Positions 34,711 to 44,216 of a stretch of 64,000 nucleotides of DNA are shown here, one piece after another (positions within the stretch are counted from its first letter, which is position 1; each line of letters opens with the position of its first letter). The position numbers and the translations under genes were made by a program. The stretch is from NCBI RefSeq assembly GCF_018614205.1, contig NZ_JAGGOS010000049.1:28001-92000 (forward strand). Reading direction: 5' to 3'. The DNA is from Streptomyces sp. ISL-36 (GTDB lineage: Bacteria; Actinomycetota; Actinomycetes; Streptomycetales; Streptomycetaceae). The notes under the pieces were generated by a model, which made no database searches, was not told the DNA's origin, and was given only the letters and a program-made list of their open reading frames with translations.

Positions 34711-35601
34711 TCAGATGCGGTGCGGGTCGTCGTCCCGCAGCAGCTCGGGCGGGATGGTGTCCGGGCAGACCGTCCCCTCGGCGCCCGACAGGAAGGGTGG
34801 GAACGGCGGGACGGATTCGGCCGACGGGATCGATTCGGTTGACGGGATCGACGGGGCCTGCGGCGGCGGCCGCAGCGCCGCCGCGAGTCCCGCCGCGAGC
34901 GCCGCGCCCAGGACAGGACCGATCAGATACGCGGCCAGGAAGCCGAAGTTCCCGGCCCACAGCGCGGGCCCGAACTGCCGGGCCGGATTGACCGAGCCGC
35001 CCGACAGCGGCCCGAGGATCGCGATGAAACCGCTGATGCACAGCCCGACCACGCCCGGGATCAGCCACTCCCAGCGCGGCCGGATCAGCAGGGCGGCCAC
35101 CAGCGTCATACAGATCAGCTGCCCCACCGTCTCGGCCGCCAGCACCCCCCAGAACCCCCAGCCGGGCTGCGGCGCCACCGCCGCGAAGCCCACCTGGGGC
35201 AGCCCCACGTCCGCGCCCCACACCAGCCGGGCCAGCCCCACGCCGGCCACGGCACCGGCCATCTGCGCCGCACAGAACGGCAGCACGTCCCGGCCGGGAA
35301 AGACCCGCAGCAGCCACAGCCCGATGCTCACCGAGGGGTTCATGTGCCCGGCGGTCTTCCGCGACATCGAGTAATGGATGATCCCCGTGTTGACGCCGCC
35401 GAAGAAGATCCCGAGCGCGACGAACGCCGCCCGCCCCTTCAGTACCGAGCCGAGCGGCGCGTCCGGAGCGAAGAGCCAGCGGGCGGTGGTGACGATCAGG
35501 AAGAGGATCCCCGCCGTGATCAGGAACTCCAGGACGACGGTGCGGGCGCGCGGCGAGAGATACCGCGTACGCGGAGCCCGGTGACGACTGCTGTGGGTCA
35601 T
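34711..35601 (-). CDS. Aquaporin/glycerol-facilitator family channel
   Basis: A 296-residue membrane protein with about six helices and two half-helix motifs: HMNPSVSIG (NPS instead of NPA) and SVNPARQFG. A C-terminal tail of about 55 residues is Pro/Ser-rich. ATG 35601 with GGGAG upstream is preferred over the GTG or ATG alternatives further out. It lies between nat and asnB in the same direction. In the cluster it might let a small neutral compound pass, but that is speculation. Confidence 0.88.
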   Translation of the reverse strand: MTHSSRHRAPRTRYLSPRARTVVLEFLITAGILFLIVTTARWLFAPDAPLGSVLKGRAAFVALGIFFGGVNTGIIHYSMSRKTAGHMNPSVSIGLWLLRVFPGRDVLPFCAAQMAGAVAGVGLARLVWGADVGLPQVGFAAVAPQPGWGFWGVLAAETVGQLICMTLVAALLIRPRWEWLIPGVVGLCISGFIAILGPLSGGSVNPARQFGPALWAGNFGFLAAYLIGPVLGAALAAGLAAALRPPPQAPSIPSTESIPSAESVPPFPPFLSGAEGTVCPDTIPPELLRDDDPHRI

Positions 35602-35722
35602 GGTGACCAACTCCCAGCTGTGATGCGGTTGGTACGGATGGTGCGCGGGGCACACATGCGTCCGCGGCGCCGCGCACGACCCGAAGGCCGTGCACGACGC
35701 CGCAGCAGGGCGAACGCGCAGG

Positions 35723-37579
35723 TCAGAGCTCGATACGGACCTCGTACGCGAGCGCCCAGGCGTTGAACTCGATCAGCCGCTCCATCACCGCCCGGGTCCC
35801 CCAGAGCCCGCCGAGCGCCGCGTACTCCTCCAGCGGCTTGTCGAGGAGCTTCTGGATCCCCTCGCGCGGGACGAGCCGCAGCACCGGCGAATCGTCGGCG
35901 AGCAGCTTCTCGACCTTGGCGCGCAGCGCCGTGACGTACTCGACGTCCTGCGTCGAGGGGTACGGGCTCTTCTTGCGCTCCAGGACGGACTGGGGCAGGA
36001 CGTGCGCGGCGGCCGCGCGCAGCAGGCTCTTCTCCCGGCCGTCGAAGTTCTTCATCTCCCACGGCACGTTGTAGACGTACTCGACGAGCCGGTGGTCGGT
36101 GAACGGGACGCGGACCTCCAGGCTGGTGGACATCGAGATCCGGTCCTTGCGGTCCAGCAGGAACTTCTCCCAGTGCGTGATGTTGAGCCAGGTCAGCTCC
36201 TTCATCCGCTCCTCGTGCCGGGAGTCGCCGGCCAGGCGGGGCACCGCCTCCAGGGACTCGGCGTAGCGCCGCTTGACGTACTCCTCCATGGAGAGCCGGT
36301 CCCAGAGCCCGATCTCCTTGATGGTGTCCAGGCCGCCGAGCCGCCGCCAGGCGTCGTACCAGGGGAAGGTGTCCCCGTTGACGGCCTCCTCGTCGAAGAA
36401 CCAGTTGTAGCCGCCGAAGATCTCGTCGGCCGCCTCGCCCGAGAGCGCCACCGTGACCCGCTCCTTGAGCGCCTTGCACAGGTGGTACAGGGAGTGCTCC
36501 ATGTCCCCGGTGGAGACCGGCAGGTCCTGGGCGCGCAGCACGGCGGCGCGGACGTCCTCGTCGAGGATGTCGCGGTTCTCCAGCTCCACGATGACGTGCT
36601 CGGCGCCGGAGTGCTGCGCCACGTCGACGGCGTAGGGGGTGTCCGGGTCCATCCAGATGCCGTTGTCGCGGAAGGTCTTCCCGTGGTCCTTGAAGTCGAC
36701 CGAGAAGGCGGTGATCCTCTCGTCGGAGCCCTGGTCGCGCAACACCTTGGCGGCGAGCGCGGTCACGGCGCTGGAGTCGAGGCCGCCGGAGAGCAGCGTG
36801 CCCACCTTCACGTCGGCGATCAGCTGCCGCTCGATGATGTCCTCGAGCAGTTCGCGGACCTTCGCGATGGTGGTGTCCAGGTCGTCGGTGTGCGGACGGG
36901 CCTGGAGCGTCCAGTACGTACGGGTCGTGGTGCCCGCGCGGGAGAAGCGGACGACGGTGCCCGGGACGACCTCGTACATGCCCTTGAAGACGGCGTGGCC
37001 GGGGGTGTTGATGATGGCGAAGATCTCCGCCAGGCCCTCGGCGTCGACGACGGCTTCCGCCTCGGGGTGGACGAGGATCGACTTGGGCTCGGAGCCGAAG
37101 AGGACGCCGTCGGCGGTGGGGTAGTAGTAGAGCGGCTTGACGCCCATCCGGTCGCGGACCAGGAGGAGCTCCTCGGTGCGCGGGTCCCAGATGGCCAGCG
37201 CGTACATGCCGTTGAGCCGCTCGGCGAACTCCTCGCCCCACTCGAGGTAGGCGTGCAGCACCACCTCGGTGTCCGACGAGGTGCGGAAGGTGTGGCCGAG
37301 GCCGGCGAGTTCGTCCCTCAGCTCGCGGAAGTTGTAGACCTCGCCGGTGTAGATGAGAACGGGCTGCCCGTCGTCGCCGGGCACGGCGTGCATGGGCTGC
37401 CGGCCGTTCTCCAGGTCGATGATGGAGAGCCGGCGGTGTCCCAGGGCGGCGTGGCGGGAGAGCCAGATGCCGCCGTCGTCCGGGCCCCGGCACTCCAGGG
37501 TCCGGGTCATGGCCTCGGCGGCGTCGCCGCCGAGCGTCAGGTCGCGGTCGTAGGCGACCCAGCCGGTGAGTCCGCACAT
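35723..37579 (-). CDS. asnB: Asparagine synthase (glutamine-hydrolysing) family
   Basis: A 618-residue class II amidotransferase. Cys2 (MCGLTGWV) is the glutaminase nucleophile, followed by RGPDDGG and NGMYAL; the synthetase half has the PP-loop SGGLDSSA and ALSGEAADEIFGGY. It makes an amide from a carboxylate with ATP and glutamine. It can be ordinary asparagine synthesis, or in a cluster amidate a pathway acid. The neighbouring pathway consumes aspartate and makes an aryl acid, so either link is conceivable. Full length, no oddities. Confidence 0.92.
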   Translation of the reverse strand: MCGLTGWVAYDRDLTLGGDAAEAMTRTLECRGPDDGGIWLSRHAALGHRRLSIIDLENGRQPMHAVPGDDGQPVLIYTGEVYNFRELRDELAGLGHTFRTSSDTEVVLHAYLEWGEEFAERLNGMYALAIWDPRTEELLLVRDRMGVKPLYYYPTADGVLFGSEPKSILVHPEAEAVVDAEGLAEIFAIINTPGHAVFKGMYEVVPGTVVRFSRAGTTTRTYWTLQARPHTDDLDTTIAKVRELLEDIIERQLIADVKVGTLLSGGLDSSAVTALAAKVLRDQGSDERITAFSVDFKDHGKTFRDNGIWMDPDTPYAVDVAQHSGAEHVIVELENRDILDEDVRAAVLRAQDLPVSTGDMEHSLYHLCKALKERVTVALSGEAADEIFGGYNWFFDEEAVNGDTFPWYDAWRRLGGLDTIKEIGLWDRLSMEEYVKRRYAESLEAVPRLAGDSRHEERMKELTWLNITHWEKFLLDRKDRISMSTSLEVRVPFTDHRLVEYVYNVPWEMKNFDGREKSLLRAAAAHVLPQSVLERKKSPYPSTQDVEYVTALRAKVEKLLADDSPVLRLVPREGIQKLLDKPLEEYAALGGLWGTRAVMERLIEFNAWALAYEVRIEL

Positions 37580-37631
37580 GGCGCCTCAGGTCCTTTCTCG
37601 AATGATCAACTGATCAGCGGGATGTACGGAG

Positions 37632-39452
37632 TCAGGGGCCGGGGGCGGTCGCGGGCGCCGGAACGGTCGTCGGCTTCGGGTCCGTCGCGGGCTCGGGAAC
37701 CGTCGTGGCCGCCGGAACCGTCGCGGGCCTCGGGACCGGGACCCAGCCGGCGGTGTCCCAGTGGGCGAGCCCGCGCAGCGCCGAGCGCTCGCCGATCTCG
37801 GCGACCCGTTCCCCGCCGAGGATCAGCGTGGAGGGCCGGTCCGGCGAGAAGCGCGGCACCGCGGGGGCGTTCGGGCTGCTCGGGGCTCGGCCGCGGGCGA
37901 AGGAGGCGATCAGGTCGATGAAGGTGTCCGAGACAAGACGTTCCAGCGGGCCGTCGCCGTAGTGCGGGGCGTTGACGGCGGAGCCGTAGGTGCCGAAGAG
38001 GAACTTGGAGGTGGCCTCGTGCGGGGTGCCGGTCAGCGGCGGGGCGACCGGGTGCGCGAACTCCATGAGGTAGCTCGGCACCTCGGGCCGCTCCCGCGCC
38101 TGCCGCTCGGCGAGCCGGGTGATCTGGTAGCGGAAGAGGCTGTCGCCCCAGATCGCGCCCCAGATGGACACCGGGTCCTGCGGCAGTCCGTCGATGGCGG
38201 CGGCCCGGCGGTACGCCGATATCGCGGCGTCCACCTCGGTGTCGGCGACATGGACGGCGCCCTTGTGGAGCACGGCCCGGACGGCGGTGCGCAGGCTCGC
38301 GTCGTCGGTGGGGTGCGGACCGGGGAAGGGATAGCCCGGGCCGGTGGTGAAGAAGGTCCCCTCGGTCCGGCCGTAGACGGCCAGGGTGGGGAGGTCGGGG
38401 GTGGGCAGCTCGAAGTCGTGGCCGAGCATCCAGCGGTCGTCGACGACCGGGCCCTGGTACTCGCGCCAGGTGGATATCTCCCGGTCGGTGGGGCTGCCCG
38501 AGAAGATCTTCTCCCAGGTCTCCTTCAGCCGGTCCGCCGGGACGGCGCGCAGCCCGCGGACACTGGTGCCGAGCTTGCGGGCGACCAGCTCGAAGACCCG
38601 GTGCGAGTCCTCCCGGCTCATCGAACTGGCCGGCTCCCACACGTGCTTGACGCTGATCGGAACGATCCGCCGCACGGTCCCGCGCAGCTCGGGGAGCAGT
38701 CCGAGCTGCCAGGTGGAGGAGCCGCCGGCCGAGGTGCCGACGAGCGTGATGTTCTCCGGGTCGCCGCCGAAGGCCGCCGCGTTGCGGCGCACCCAGTGCA
38801 GCAGCGCCACCTGGTCCTGCAGGCCCCAGTTGGAGTACCCGCCGGTGCGCTCGTCGACGAGGTCCTCGTGCAGGCCCCAGCCAAGCGCGCCCAGACGGTA
38901 GTTGAAAGTGATGACGACCATGTCGCCGTGGGTGGCGGGGCGTGCGCCGTCGAAGTCGGGCTCGCTGCCGGCGCCGAGGAACCAGCCGCCTCCGTGGATG
39001 TAGACGACCACGGGGCGACCGGGGTGGCCCGGCCCGGAGCCACCGGTGTGCGGTGTCCAGACGTTCGCGTACAGGCTGTCCTCGCTGGAGCCCGGCAGAT
39101 ACGACTGGTACGAGACGGGTGCGAACGCGGTCGCGTCCCGCACCCCGCTCCACGGGACCACCGGACGCGGAGAGCGGTAGCGCAGCGCACCGACCGGGGG
39201 AGCGGCGTAGGGCACCCCACGGAAGACGGAAAGACCGCCGGTCCGCTCGCCCCTGATCAGGCCGCCCTCGACGCGGGCGACGACACCGGTGACCGCCTCG
39301 TCGGACGCGGCGCCGGCGGCGGCCGGGCCCGGCACGGTCGCCGCGGCGGCGCCCGGCACGGTCACCGCGGTCGCCACCGCTGCGGCGGCCGCGACGACCG
39401 TACGTCTCCGTGGCATAGGTGGCGGCTCATGTCCAACTCCCGACCGGTCCAT
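37632..39452 (-). CDS. Exported type-B carboxylesterase
   Basis: About 606 residues. After the start comes a twin-arginine-like signal (PRRRTVVAAAAAVATAV). The esterase core has FRGVPYAAPPVG, the oxyanion HGGGW, the nucleophile elbow GTSAGG (Ser) and EDSLYANVWTP. The C-terminus is a Pro/Ala/Thr/Val low-complexity tail of about 35 residues. ATG 39452 with GGGGAG upstream was chosen; longer and shorter starts exist. It could hydrolyse or form an ester of the product outside the cell, or be unrelated. Confidence 0.85.
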   Translation of the reverse strand: MDRSGVGHEPPPMPRRRTVVAAAAAVATAVTVPGAAAATVPGPAAAGAASDEAVTGVVARVEGGLIRGERTGGLSVFRGVPYAAPPVGALRYRSPRPVVPWSGVRDATAFAPVSYQSYLPGSSEDSLYANVWTPHTGGSGPGHPGRPVVVYIHGGGWFLGAGSEPDFDGARPATHGDMVVITFNYRLGALGWGLHEDLVDERTGGYSNWGLQDQVALLHWVRRNAAAFGGDPENITLVGTSAGGSSTWQLGLLPELRGTVRRIVPISVKHVWEPASSMSREDSHRVFELVARKLGTSVRGLRAVPADRLKETWEKIFSGSPTDREISTWREYQGPVVDDRWMLGHDFELPTPDLPTLAVYGRTEGTFFTTGPGYPFPGPHPTDDASLRTAVRAVLHKGAVHVADTEVDAAISAYRRAAAIDGLPQDPVSIWGAIWGDSLFRYQITRLAERQARERPEVPSYLMEFAHPVAPPLTGTPHEATSKFLFGTYGSAVNAPHYGDGPLERLVSDTFIDLIASFARGRAPSSPNAPAVPRFSPDRPSTLILGGERVAEIGERSALRGLAHWDTAGWVPVPRPATVPAATTVPEPATDPKPTTVPAPATAPGP

Positions 39453-39665
39453 AAACAAAACTCCCCGGGTATGCGAATGCCGAAAGACGGCACGTCGAAG
39501 AGTGACGACGGTGTGAGGGTGCCGTACGCTCCCGGCCTCGGCCAATGCGCTTCGGCGTACTCAGTCAGGTCAGTCGGACGGCCGGTCGAAGCGATGTCAC
39601 GGTGACCTGACGTATTCACACGCGACCCTTTGAGCACACCCGTCGGGTATCGGCAGGATCCAGGC

Positions 39666-40208
39666 ATGACAACGTCGATTCTGGACTCCCGCCCCCTTTT
39701 CGAGCTGGGTGCCGAGATTCACATCGCGGCCTCCGCGGACAAGATCTACTCGATCGTCAGCGACATGAAACGGCATTCCGAGTGGAGCTCGGAACTCCAG
39801 GGCGGAAAGTGGCTGTCCGGAGAGCCGGGACAGGTCGGATCGATCTTCGAGGGAGAGAACTTCCGCAGCGACGACATCGTGTCCTGGGCTCCGCTCATCC
39901 GTGGAATCTGGCACACCAAGTCGGAAGTCGTGGAGACCACGCCCGGCCGCGCTTTCCGCTGGAAGATCCACTCCAAGACCGGTGAACCGCAGGAACTCAC
40001 CTGGTCCTTTCTGATCGAGCCCACCGAGGACGGTGCCACGCTCTCCCAGACGTTCCGTATGGGATACGCCTCGCCCGGGATCCACGAGATCACCAAGGAC
40101 ATGGACGAGGCCGAAAAGCAGAAGTTCATCGCCGACTGGACCGAGAAGATGACCTGGGACGTCACCGAGACCCTGGGCAAGATCAAGGTCGTCGTCGAGA
40201 AGGACTGA
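39666..40208 (+). CDS. SRPBCC/polyketide-cyclase-like protein
   Basis: A 180-residue protein of the START/Bet v1 fold: EIHIAASADKIYSIVSDMKRHSEWSSEL is the standard family beginning, and VVETTPGRAFRWKI follows. Members bind hydrophobic small molecules and some catalyse aromatic ring closures or coupling. The ribosome site is weak. It is divergent from the esterase and followed by a perfect hairpin terminator, so it is probably monocistronic. Its role with the aromatic pathway is open. Confidence 0.82.
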   Translation: MTTSILDSRPLFELGAEIHIAASADKIYSIVSDMKRHSEWSSELQGGKWLSGEPGQVGSIFEGENFRSDDIVSWAPLIRGIWHTKSEVVETTPGRAFRWKIHSKTGEPQELTWSFLIEPTEDGATLSQTFRMGYASPGIHEITKDMDEAEKQKFIADWTEKMTWDVTETLGKIKVVVEKD

Positions 40209-40241
40209 CGCCACCCCCCACCCGCACCGGGAACGACGCAG

Positions 40242-40278
40242 CGACGGGCCGGCCCCCACGAAGGGCCGGCCCGTCGCA
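40242..40278. terminator. Perfect 15-bp hairpin terminator
   Basis: Arms 40242-40256 and 40264-40278 with a 7-base loop, 34 bases after the SRPBCC gene. Confidence 0.88.
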
Positions 40279-40335
40279 CACCCGGCCCCCACACCCCCAC
40301 ACCCCCACCTCCCCCCCACACCCCCCCACACCCAA
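40279..40335. repeat. C/A low-complexity tract
   Basis: A run of CCCCCACA-like units with almost no G or T on this strand, between the terminator and the multicopper oxidase gene. A slippage-prone sequence; no function is visible. Confidence 0.8.
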
Positions 40336-40387
40336 GGCAAGGAGATCGGGGCGCGCACAGGGCGCGCCCATGACGAGGGGAATCCCC

Positions 40388-41827
40388 ATGCTTTCCAGAC
40401 GACGGTTCATCGGTGCCGCCCTGGCGACAGGCGGCACGGTGGCCACCGGCGCAGCCCTGACCCCGCTGCTCGGCGCGGCATCGGCCTCCGCGGCCGACGC
40501 GACCGCCGTCGCGTTCTTCACCCAGCCGATGCCGCTGCCGCAGGTCATCGCACCCAGCTCCACCGCCAACGGCGTGGACACCTACAACATCTCGATCCGC
40601 ACGAACACCAAGGAGATCCTGCCCGGCAAACTCACCGAGGTCCTCACCTTCAACGGCGGCTTCCCCGCGCTCATCCGGGCCACCTCCGGCCGCCCGGTCG
40701 TCATCAACCAGTACAACAAGCTGGACATGCCGGCCTCGATCCACCTGCACGGCGGGCACGTCGCCCCGGAACACGACGGCGACCCGATGGCCACGATCGC
40801 CCCCGGCGGCGTCCGTACGTACCACTACCCCAACCAGCAGGCGCACGCCCCGCTCTGGCTCCACGACCACGCCCACCACATGGAGTCCGAGCACGTCTAC
40901 CGCGGCCTGTCCGCGTTCTACCTGCTCAGCGACGCCCAGGAGAAGGCGCTGCCGCTGCCCTCCGGCGCGTACGACGTGCCGATCATGCTCCGCGAGGCGA
41001 ACCTCGACGCGGCCGGGAAGCTCGTCTACACCATGGACGACTTCATGGGCCGCTCCACCATCCTCGCCAACGGCAAGGCCTGGCCCTATTTCCAGGTCGC
41101 CGCCCGCAAGTACCGCTTCCGGCTGCTCAACTCCACCAACCTGCGGTTCTTCACCCTCCGCCTGCAGGACGGCTCGCCGTTCGTCCAGATCGGTTCCGAC
41201 GGCGGTCTGCTGGAGAAGCCCTTCTCCACCGACACCGTCTCCCTTTCGCCCGGAGAGCGCGCCGAGGTCGTCATCGACTTCTCCCGCTATCCGGTCGGCA
41301 CCCGGCTCGTCCTGGAGAACACCGAGGGGCCGGGACCGGCCGAACAGACCGGCAAGGTACTCAGATTCGACGTGGTGAAGACCGCCACCGACTCCAGCTC
41401 CGTGCCCGCCACCCTGCGCACCCTGCCCCCGCTGCCGGCCGTCACCGGACGGCGGACCGTCGTCATGAGCATGGACGAGGACGGGCGACCGAATCCCCAG
41501 GGATATATGGACGGAAAGGTCTACGACCACCACCGCATCGACAACACCGTCCCCTGGGGCGGTTCGGAAATCTGGACGGTGACCAACAGCAATCAAGCCA
41601 TTCCGCACAACTTCCATATTCACCTGGTGCAGTTCCGCGTTCTCGAACGGAACGGAAATCCGCCCGGCCCGGCCGAGGCCGGACTCAAGGACACGATCCG
41701 CGTCATGCCCGGCGAGACGGTGAAGTTCCAGGCGACATTCGACAGCTTCCGCGGGAAGTATCTCTACCACTGCCACATGCTCGACCATGCGGCGATGGGA
41801 ATGATGGCCCAGATGGAAGTCGTGTGA
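40388..41827 (+). CDS. Multicopper oxidase (laccase / phenoxazinone-synthase-like), Tat-exported
   Basis: A 479-residue oxidase. The N-terminus has a twin-arginine signal (SRRRFIGAALATGG) ending near ASAADA. All four copper-ligand clusters are present: HLHGGH, WLHDHAHH, HNFHIHLVQF and YHCHMLDHAAMGMM. Such enzymes oxidise aminophenols, bilirubin or metal ions with oxygen; oxidation of 3-hydroxyanthranilate by this class gives phenoxazinones such as cinnabarinate. ATG 40388 has GAGGGG upstream; an ATG at 40370 lacks one. It precedes the aromatic operon in the same direction. It is shorter than the classic actinomycin phenoxazinone synthase. Confidence 0.9.
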   Translation: MLSRRRFIGAALATGGTVATGAALTPLLGAASASAADATAVAFFTQPMPLPQVIAPSSTANGVDTYNISIRTNTKEILPGKLTEVLTFNGGFPALIRATSGRPVVINQYNKLDMPASIHLHGGHVAPEHDGDPMATIAPGGVRTYHYPNQQAHAPLWLHDHAHHMESEHVYRGLSAFYLLSDAQEKALPLPSGAYDVPIMLREANLDAAGKLVYTMDDFMGRSTILANGKAWPYFQVAARKYRFRLLNSTNLRFFTLRLQDGSPFVQIGSDGGLLEKPFSTDTVSLSPGERAEVVIDFSRYPVGTRLVLENTEGPGPAEQTGKVLRFDVVKTATDSSSVPATLRTLPPLPAVTGRRTVVMSMDEDGRPNPQGYMDGKVYDHHRIDNTVPWGGSEIWTVTNSNQAIPHNFHIHLVQFRVLERNGNPPGPAEAGLKDTIRVMPGETVKFQATFDSFRGKYLYHCHMLDHAAMGMMAQMEVV

Positions 41828-42085
41828 ACCCAGCACGAACCGACCTGATGGATTCTCCGCCCACTTGACGGAGTGCGGCCCGCATCATTGGCCGGGCCCC
41901 CGCACACAGCGGATGATTCCAACGAATTCCGGGCCGGCCGGCCCCTGTCGAGGACACCGCGGACACCGGTTCGCTGATCCGCACTGCCGGCCGGCCCTCC
42001 ACCTGCTCCCTCTTCCCGCCGAGCGGATCTCTGCCGCGAAGAATGCCGCCGCACCGTCGTCCTGTCGTCTTAGGAGAGACCCCCC

Positions 42086-43258
42086 GTGGACAACACTCTG
42101 CTCGACATCCGGCAAAGGCCGGCTCTGCAACAGCCCGTGTGGGAAGACGCGTCGCAGGTGGCACGCGTACGGGAGGAACTGAGCGTCCGCCCCTCCCTGG
42201 TCAGCCCCCAGGACGTGCACACCCTGCGCACCCTGCTCGCCAGGGCGGCCGCGGGCGAGGCCGTGATCGTGCAGTCCGGCGACTGCTCCGAGGACCCGGA
42301 CGAGTCCACCGCCCAGCACGTCGCCCGCAAGGCCGCCGTCCTCGACCTGCTCGCCGGCGCCATGAAGATGATCACCCACAAGCCGGTGATCCGCGTGGGC
42401 CGCATGGCCGGACAGTTCGGCAAGCCGCGCTCGAACGACACCGAGAAGATCGGCGACCTCGAACTCCCGGTCTACCGCGGCCACATGGTCAACGGACCCG
42501 AGCCCGACCCGGAGTCCCGCCGCCCCGACCCGCTGCGCCTGCTCACCGGCTACATGGCCGCCAACGACATCATGGGCCACCTCGGCTGGCGCAAGCCCGT
42601 CGGCCGCCCGGTCATCGACCCGCCCGTGTGGACCAGCCACGAGGCCCTGCTCCTCGACTACGAGGTGCCGATGCTCCGCCGTGACGACGAGGGCCGGCTG
42701 CTGCTCGCCTCCACCCACTTCCCGTGGATCGGCGAACGCACCCGGCAGACCGACGGCGCCCATGTCGCCCTGCTCGCCGAGGTGGTCAACCCCGTCGCCT
42801 GCAAGGTCGGCCCGAGCATGACCCCCGACGAACTGCTCACCCTCTGCGAGATCCTCGACCCGGCCCGCGAACCCGGCAGGCTCACCCTCATCGCCCGCAT
42901 GGGCGCCGAGAAGGTCGCCCAGAAGCTGCCCCCGCTGGTCGAGGCCGTCCGCGCCGCCGGCCACCCGGTGATCTGGCTCACCGACCCCATGCACGGCAAC
43001 ACCGTCTCCGCGCCCGGCGGCCTCAAGACCCGCTACACCACCACCGTCGAGCGGGAGATCTCCGAGTTCCAGCTGGCCGTCCGCTCCTCCGGCGGCATCG
43101 CCGGCGGCGTGCACCTGGAGACCACCCCCGACGACGTCACCGAGTGCGTGCTCGGCGAGCAGTGGGTCGGCCGCTGCGGCGAGCACTACACCAGCTTCTG
43201 CGACCCGCGGCTCAACCCCGGCCAGGCCGTCACGGTCATCTCGGCCTGGCGCGCCTGA
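42086..43258 (+). CDS. phzC: Class II DAHP synthase, phenazine-cluster type
   Basis: A 390-residue type II 3-deoxy-D-arabino-heptulosonate 7-phosphate synthase, condensing PEP and erythrose-4-phosphate to open the shikimate pathway. Signature segments are [35 protein letters not shown] and the metal Cys/His/Glu set. At 390 residues it matches the short PhzC form without the extra regulatory N-terminus of the housekeeping enzyme, implying relaxed feedback. GGAGAG precedes the ATG. The 258-bp gap before it holds no gene. It leads a five-gene plus-strand set. Confidence 0.93.
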   Translation: MDNTLLDIRQRPALQQPVWEDASQVARVREELSVRPSLVSPQDVHTLRTLLARAAAGEAVIVQSGDCSEDPDESTAQHVARKAAVLDLLAGAMKMITHKPVIRVGRMAGQFGKPRSNDTEKIGDLELPVYRGHMVNGPEPDPESRRPDPLRLLTGYMAANDIMGHLGWRKPVGRPVIDPPVWTSHEALLLDYEVPMLRRDDEGRLLLASTHFPWIGERTRQTDGAHVALLAEVVNPVACKVGPSMTPDELLTLCEILDPAREPGRLTLIARMGAEKVAQKLPPLVEAVRAAGHPVIWLTDPMHGNTVSAPGGLKTRYTTTVEREISEFQLAVRSSGGIAGGVHLETTPDDVTECVLGEQWVGRCGEHYTSFCDPRLNPGQAVTVISAWRA

Positions 43259-43298
43259 GCCCCGTCCGCCCGCCCCACGCCCTCAGGGAGGAACCGTC

Positions 43299-44177
43299 AT
43301 GCAGGACAGGCAGAACGCACAGGACAGCCAGACCACGCAGGACAGGCAGACCACGCAGGACAGGCCAGACACCCAGGACAGGCAGACCACGCGGAACACG
43401 CAGGACATGCGGGACAAGGTCGCCCTCGTCACCGGCGCCGCCGGCGGGATCGGCGCCGCGGTGGTCCGCGCCCTCGCCGAACGCGGCGCCACCGTCGCCG
43501 CCGTCGACCGCGACGAGACCACGCTCAAGCAGCGGGTGGCCGCGTTCACCGACGAGGGCCTGCGCGTCGAGGCGTTCCCCGCCGATGTCACCGACAGCGC
43601 GCAGGTCACCGCCCTCGTCGACGAGGCCGAGCGCCGCCTCGGCCCGATCGACCACCTCGTCAACGCGGCCGGCGTCCTGCGCCTCGGCCCCGTGCGCACT
43701 TTCACCGACGAGGACTGGGCGGCCACCTTCGCCGTCAACGCCACCGGCGTCTTCCAGGTCTCCCGCGCCGTCGTCGACCGGATGATCCCGCGCGGCTCGG
43801 GCGCCCTCGTCACCGTCGCCTCCAACGCCGCCAACACCCCGCGCAGCGAGATGGCCGCGTACGCCGCCTCCAAGGCCGCCGCCTCCCTCTTCACCAAGTC
43901 GCTCGGGCTGGAGGTCGCCCGGTACGGCATCCGTTGCAACCTGGTGGCCCCCGGCTCCACCGACACCCCGATGCTCTCCTCGATGTGGCACGACGAGTCC
44001 GGCCCCCGGGGCACCATCGAGGGCCGCCCCGAGGCGTTCCGCGTCGGCATCCCGCTGAAGAAGCTGGCGCTGCCCACCGACATCGCCGACGCCGTCGTCT
44101 TCCTCCTGTCCGACCAGGCGTCCCACATCACCCTCCACGACCTCACGGTCGACGGCGGCGCCTCGCTCGGCGCCTGA
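43299..44177 (+). CDS. SDR, 2,3-dihydro-3-hydroxyanthranilate dehydrogenase (DhbA/EntA-like)
   Basis: A 292-residue protein. The core begins MRDKVALVTGAAGGIG near residue 37 and has VNAAGV, the Ser in TVASNAA, YAASK and VAPGSTDTPM, as in EntA/DhbA dehydrogenases that aromatise a dihydrodiol. With PhzD making trans-2,3-dihydro-3-hydroxyanthranilate, this enzyme predicts 3-hydroxyanthranilate. Residues 1-36 are an unusual Gln/Asp/Thr hexapeptide repeat (QDRQTT type). The start at 43299 is supported by GGGAGGA, whereas the internal ATG at 43407 has only a poor site, so the extension is probably translated. Confidence 0.9.
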   Translation: MQDRQNAQDSQTTQDRQTTQDRPDTQDRQTTRNTQDMRDKVALVTGAAGGIGAAVVRALAERGATVAAVDRDETTLKQRVAAFTDEGLRVEAFPADVTDSAQVTALVDEAERRLGPIDHLVNAAGVLRLGPVRTFTDEDWAATFAVNATGVFQVSRAVVDRMIPRGSGALVTVASNAANTPRSEMAAYAASKAAASLFTKSLGLEVARYGIRCNLVAPGSTDTPMLSSMWHDESGPRGTIEGRPEAFRVGIPLKKLALPTDIADAVVFLLSDQASHITLHDLTVDGGASLGA

Positions 44178-44216
44178 ACCCGCTCCGTACACGCCCCCAC
44201 GTCACGAGAGGACGTC

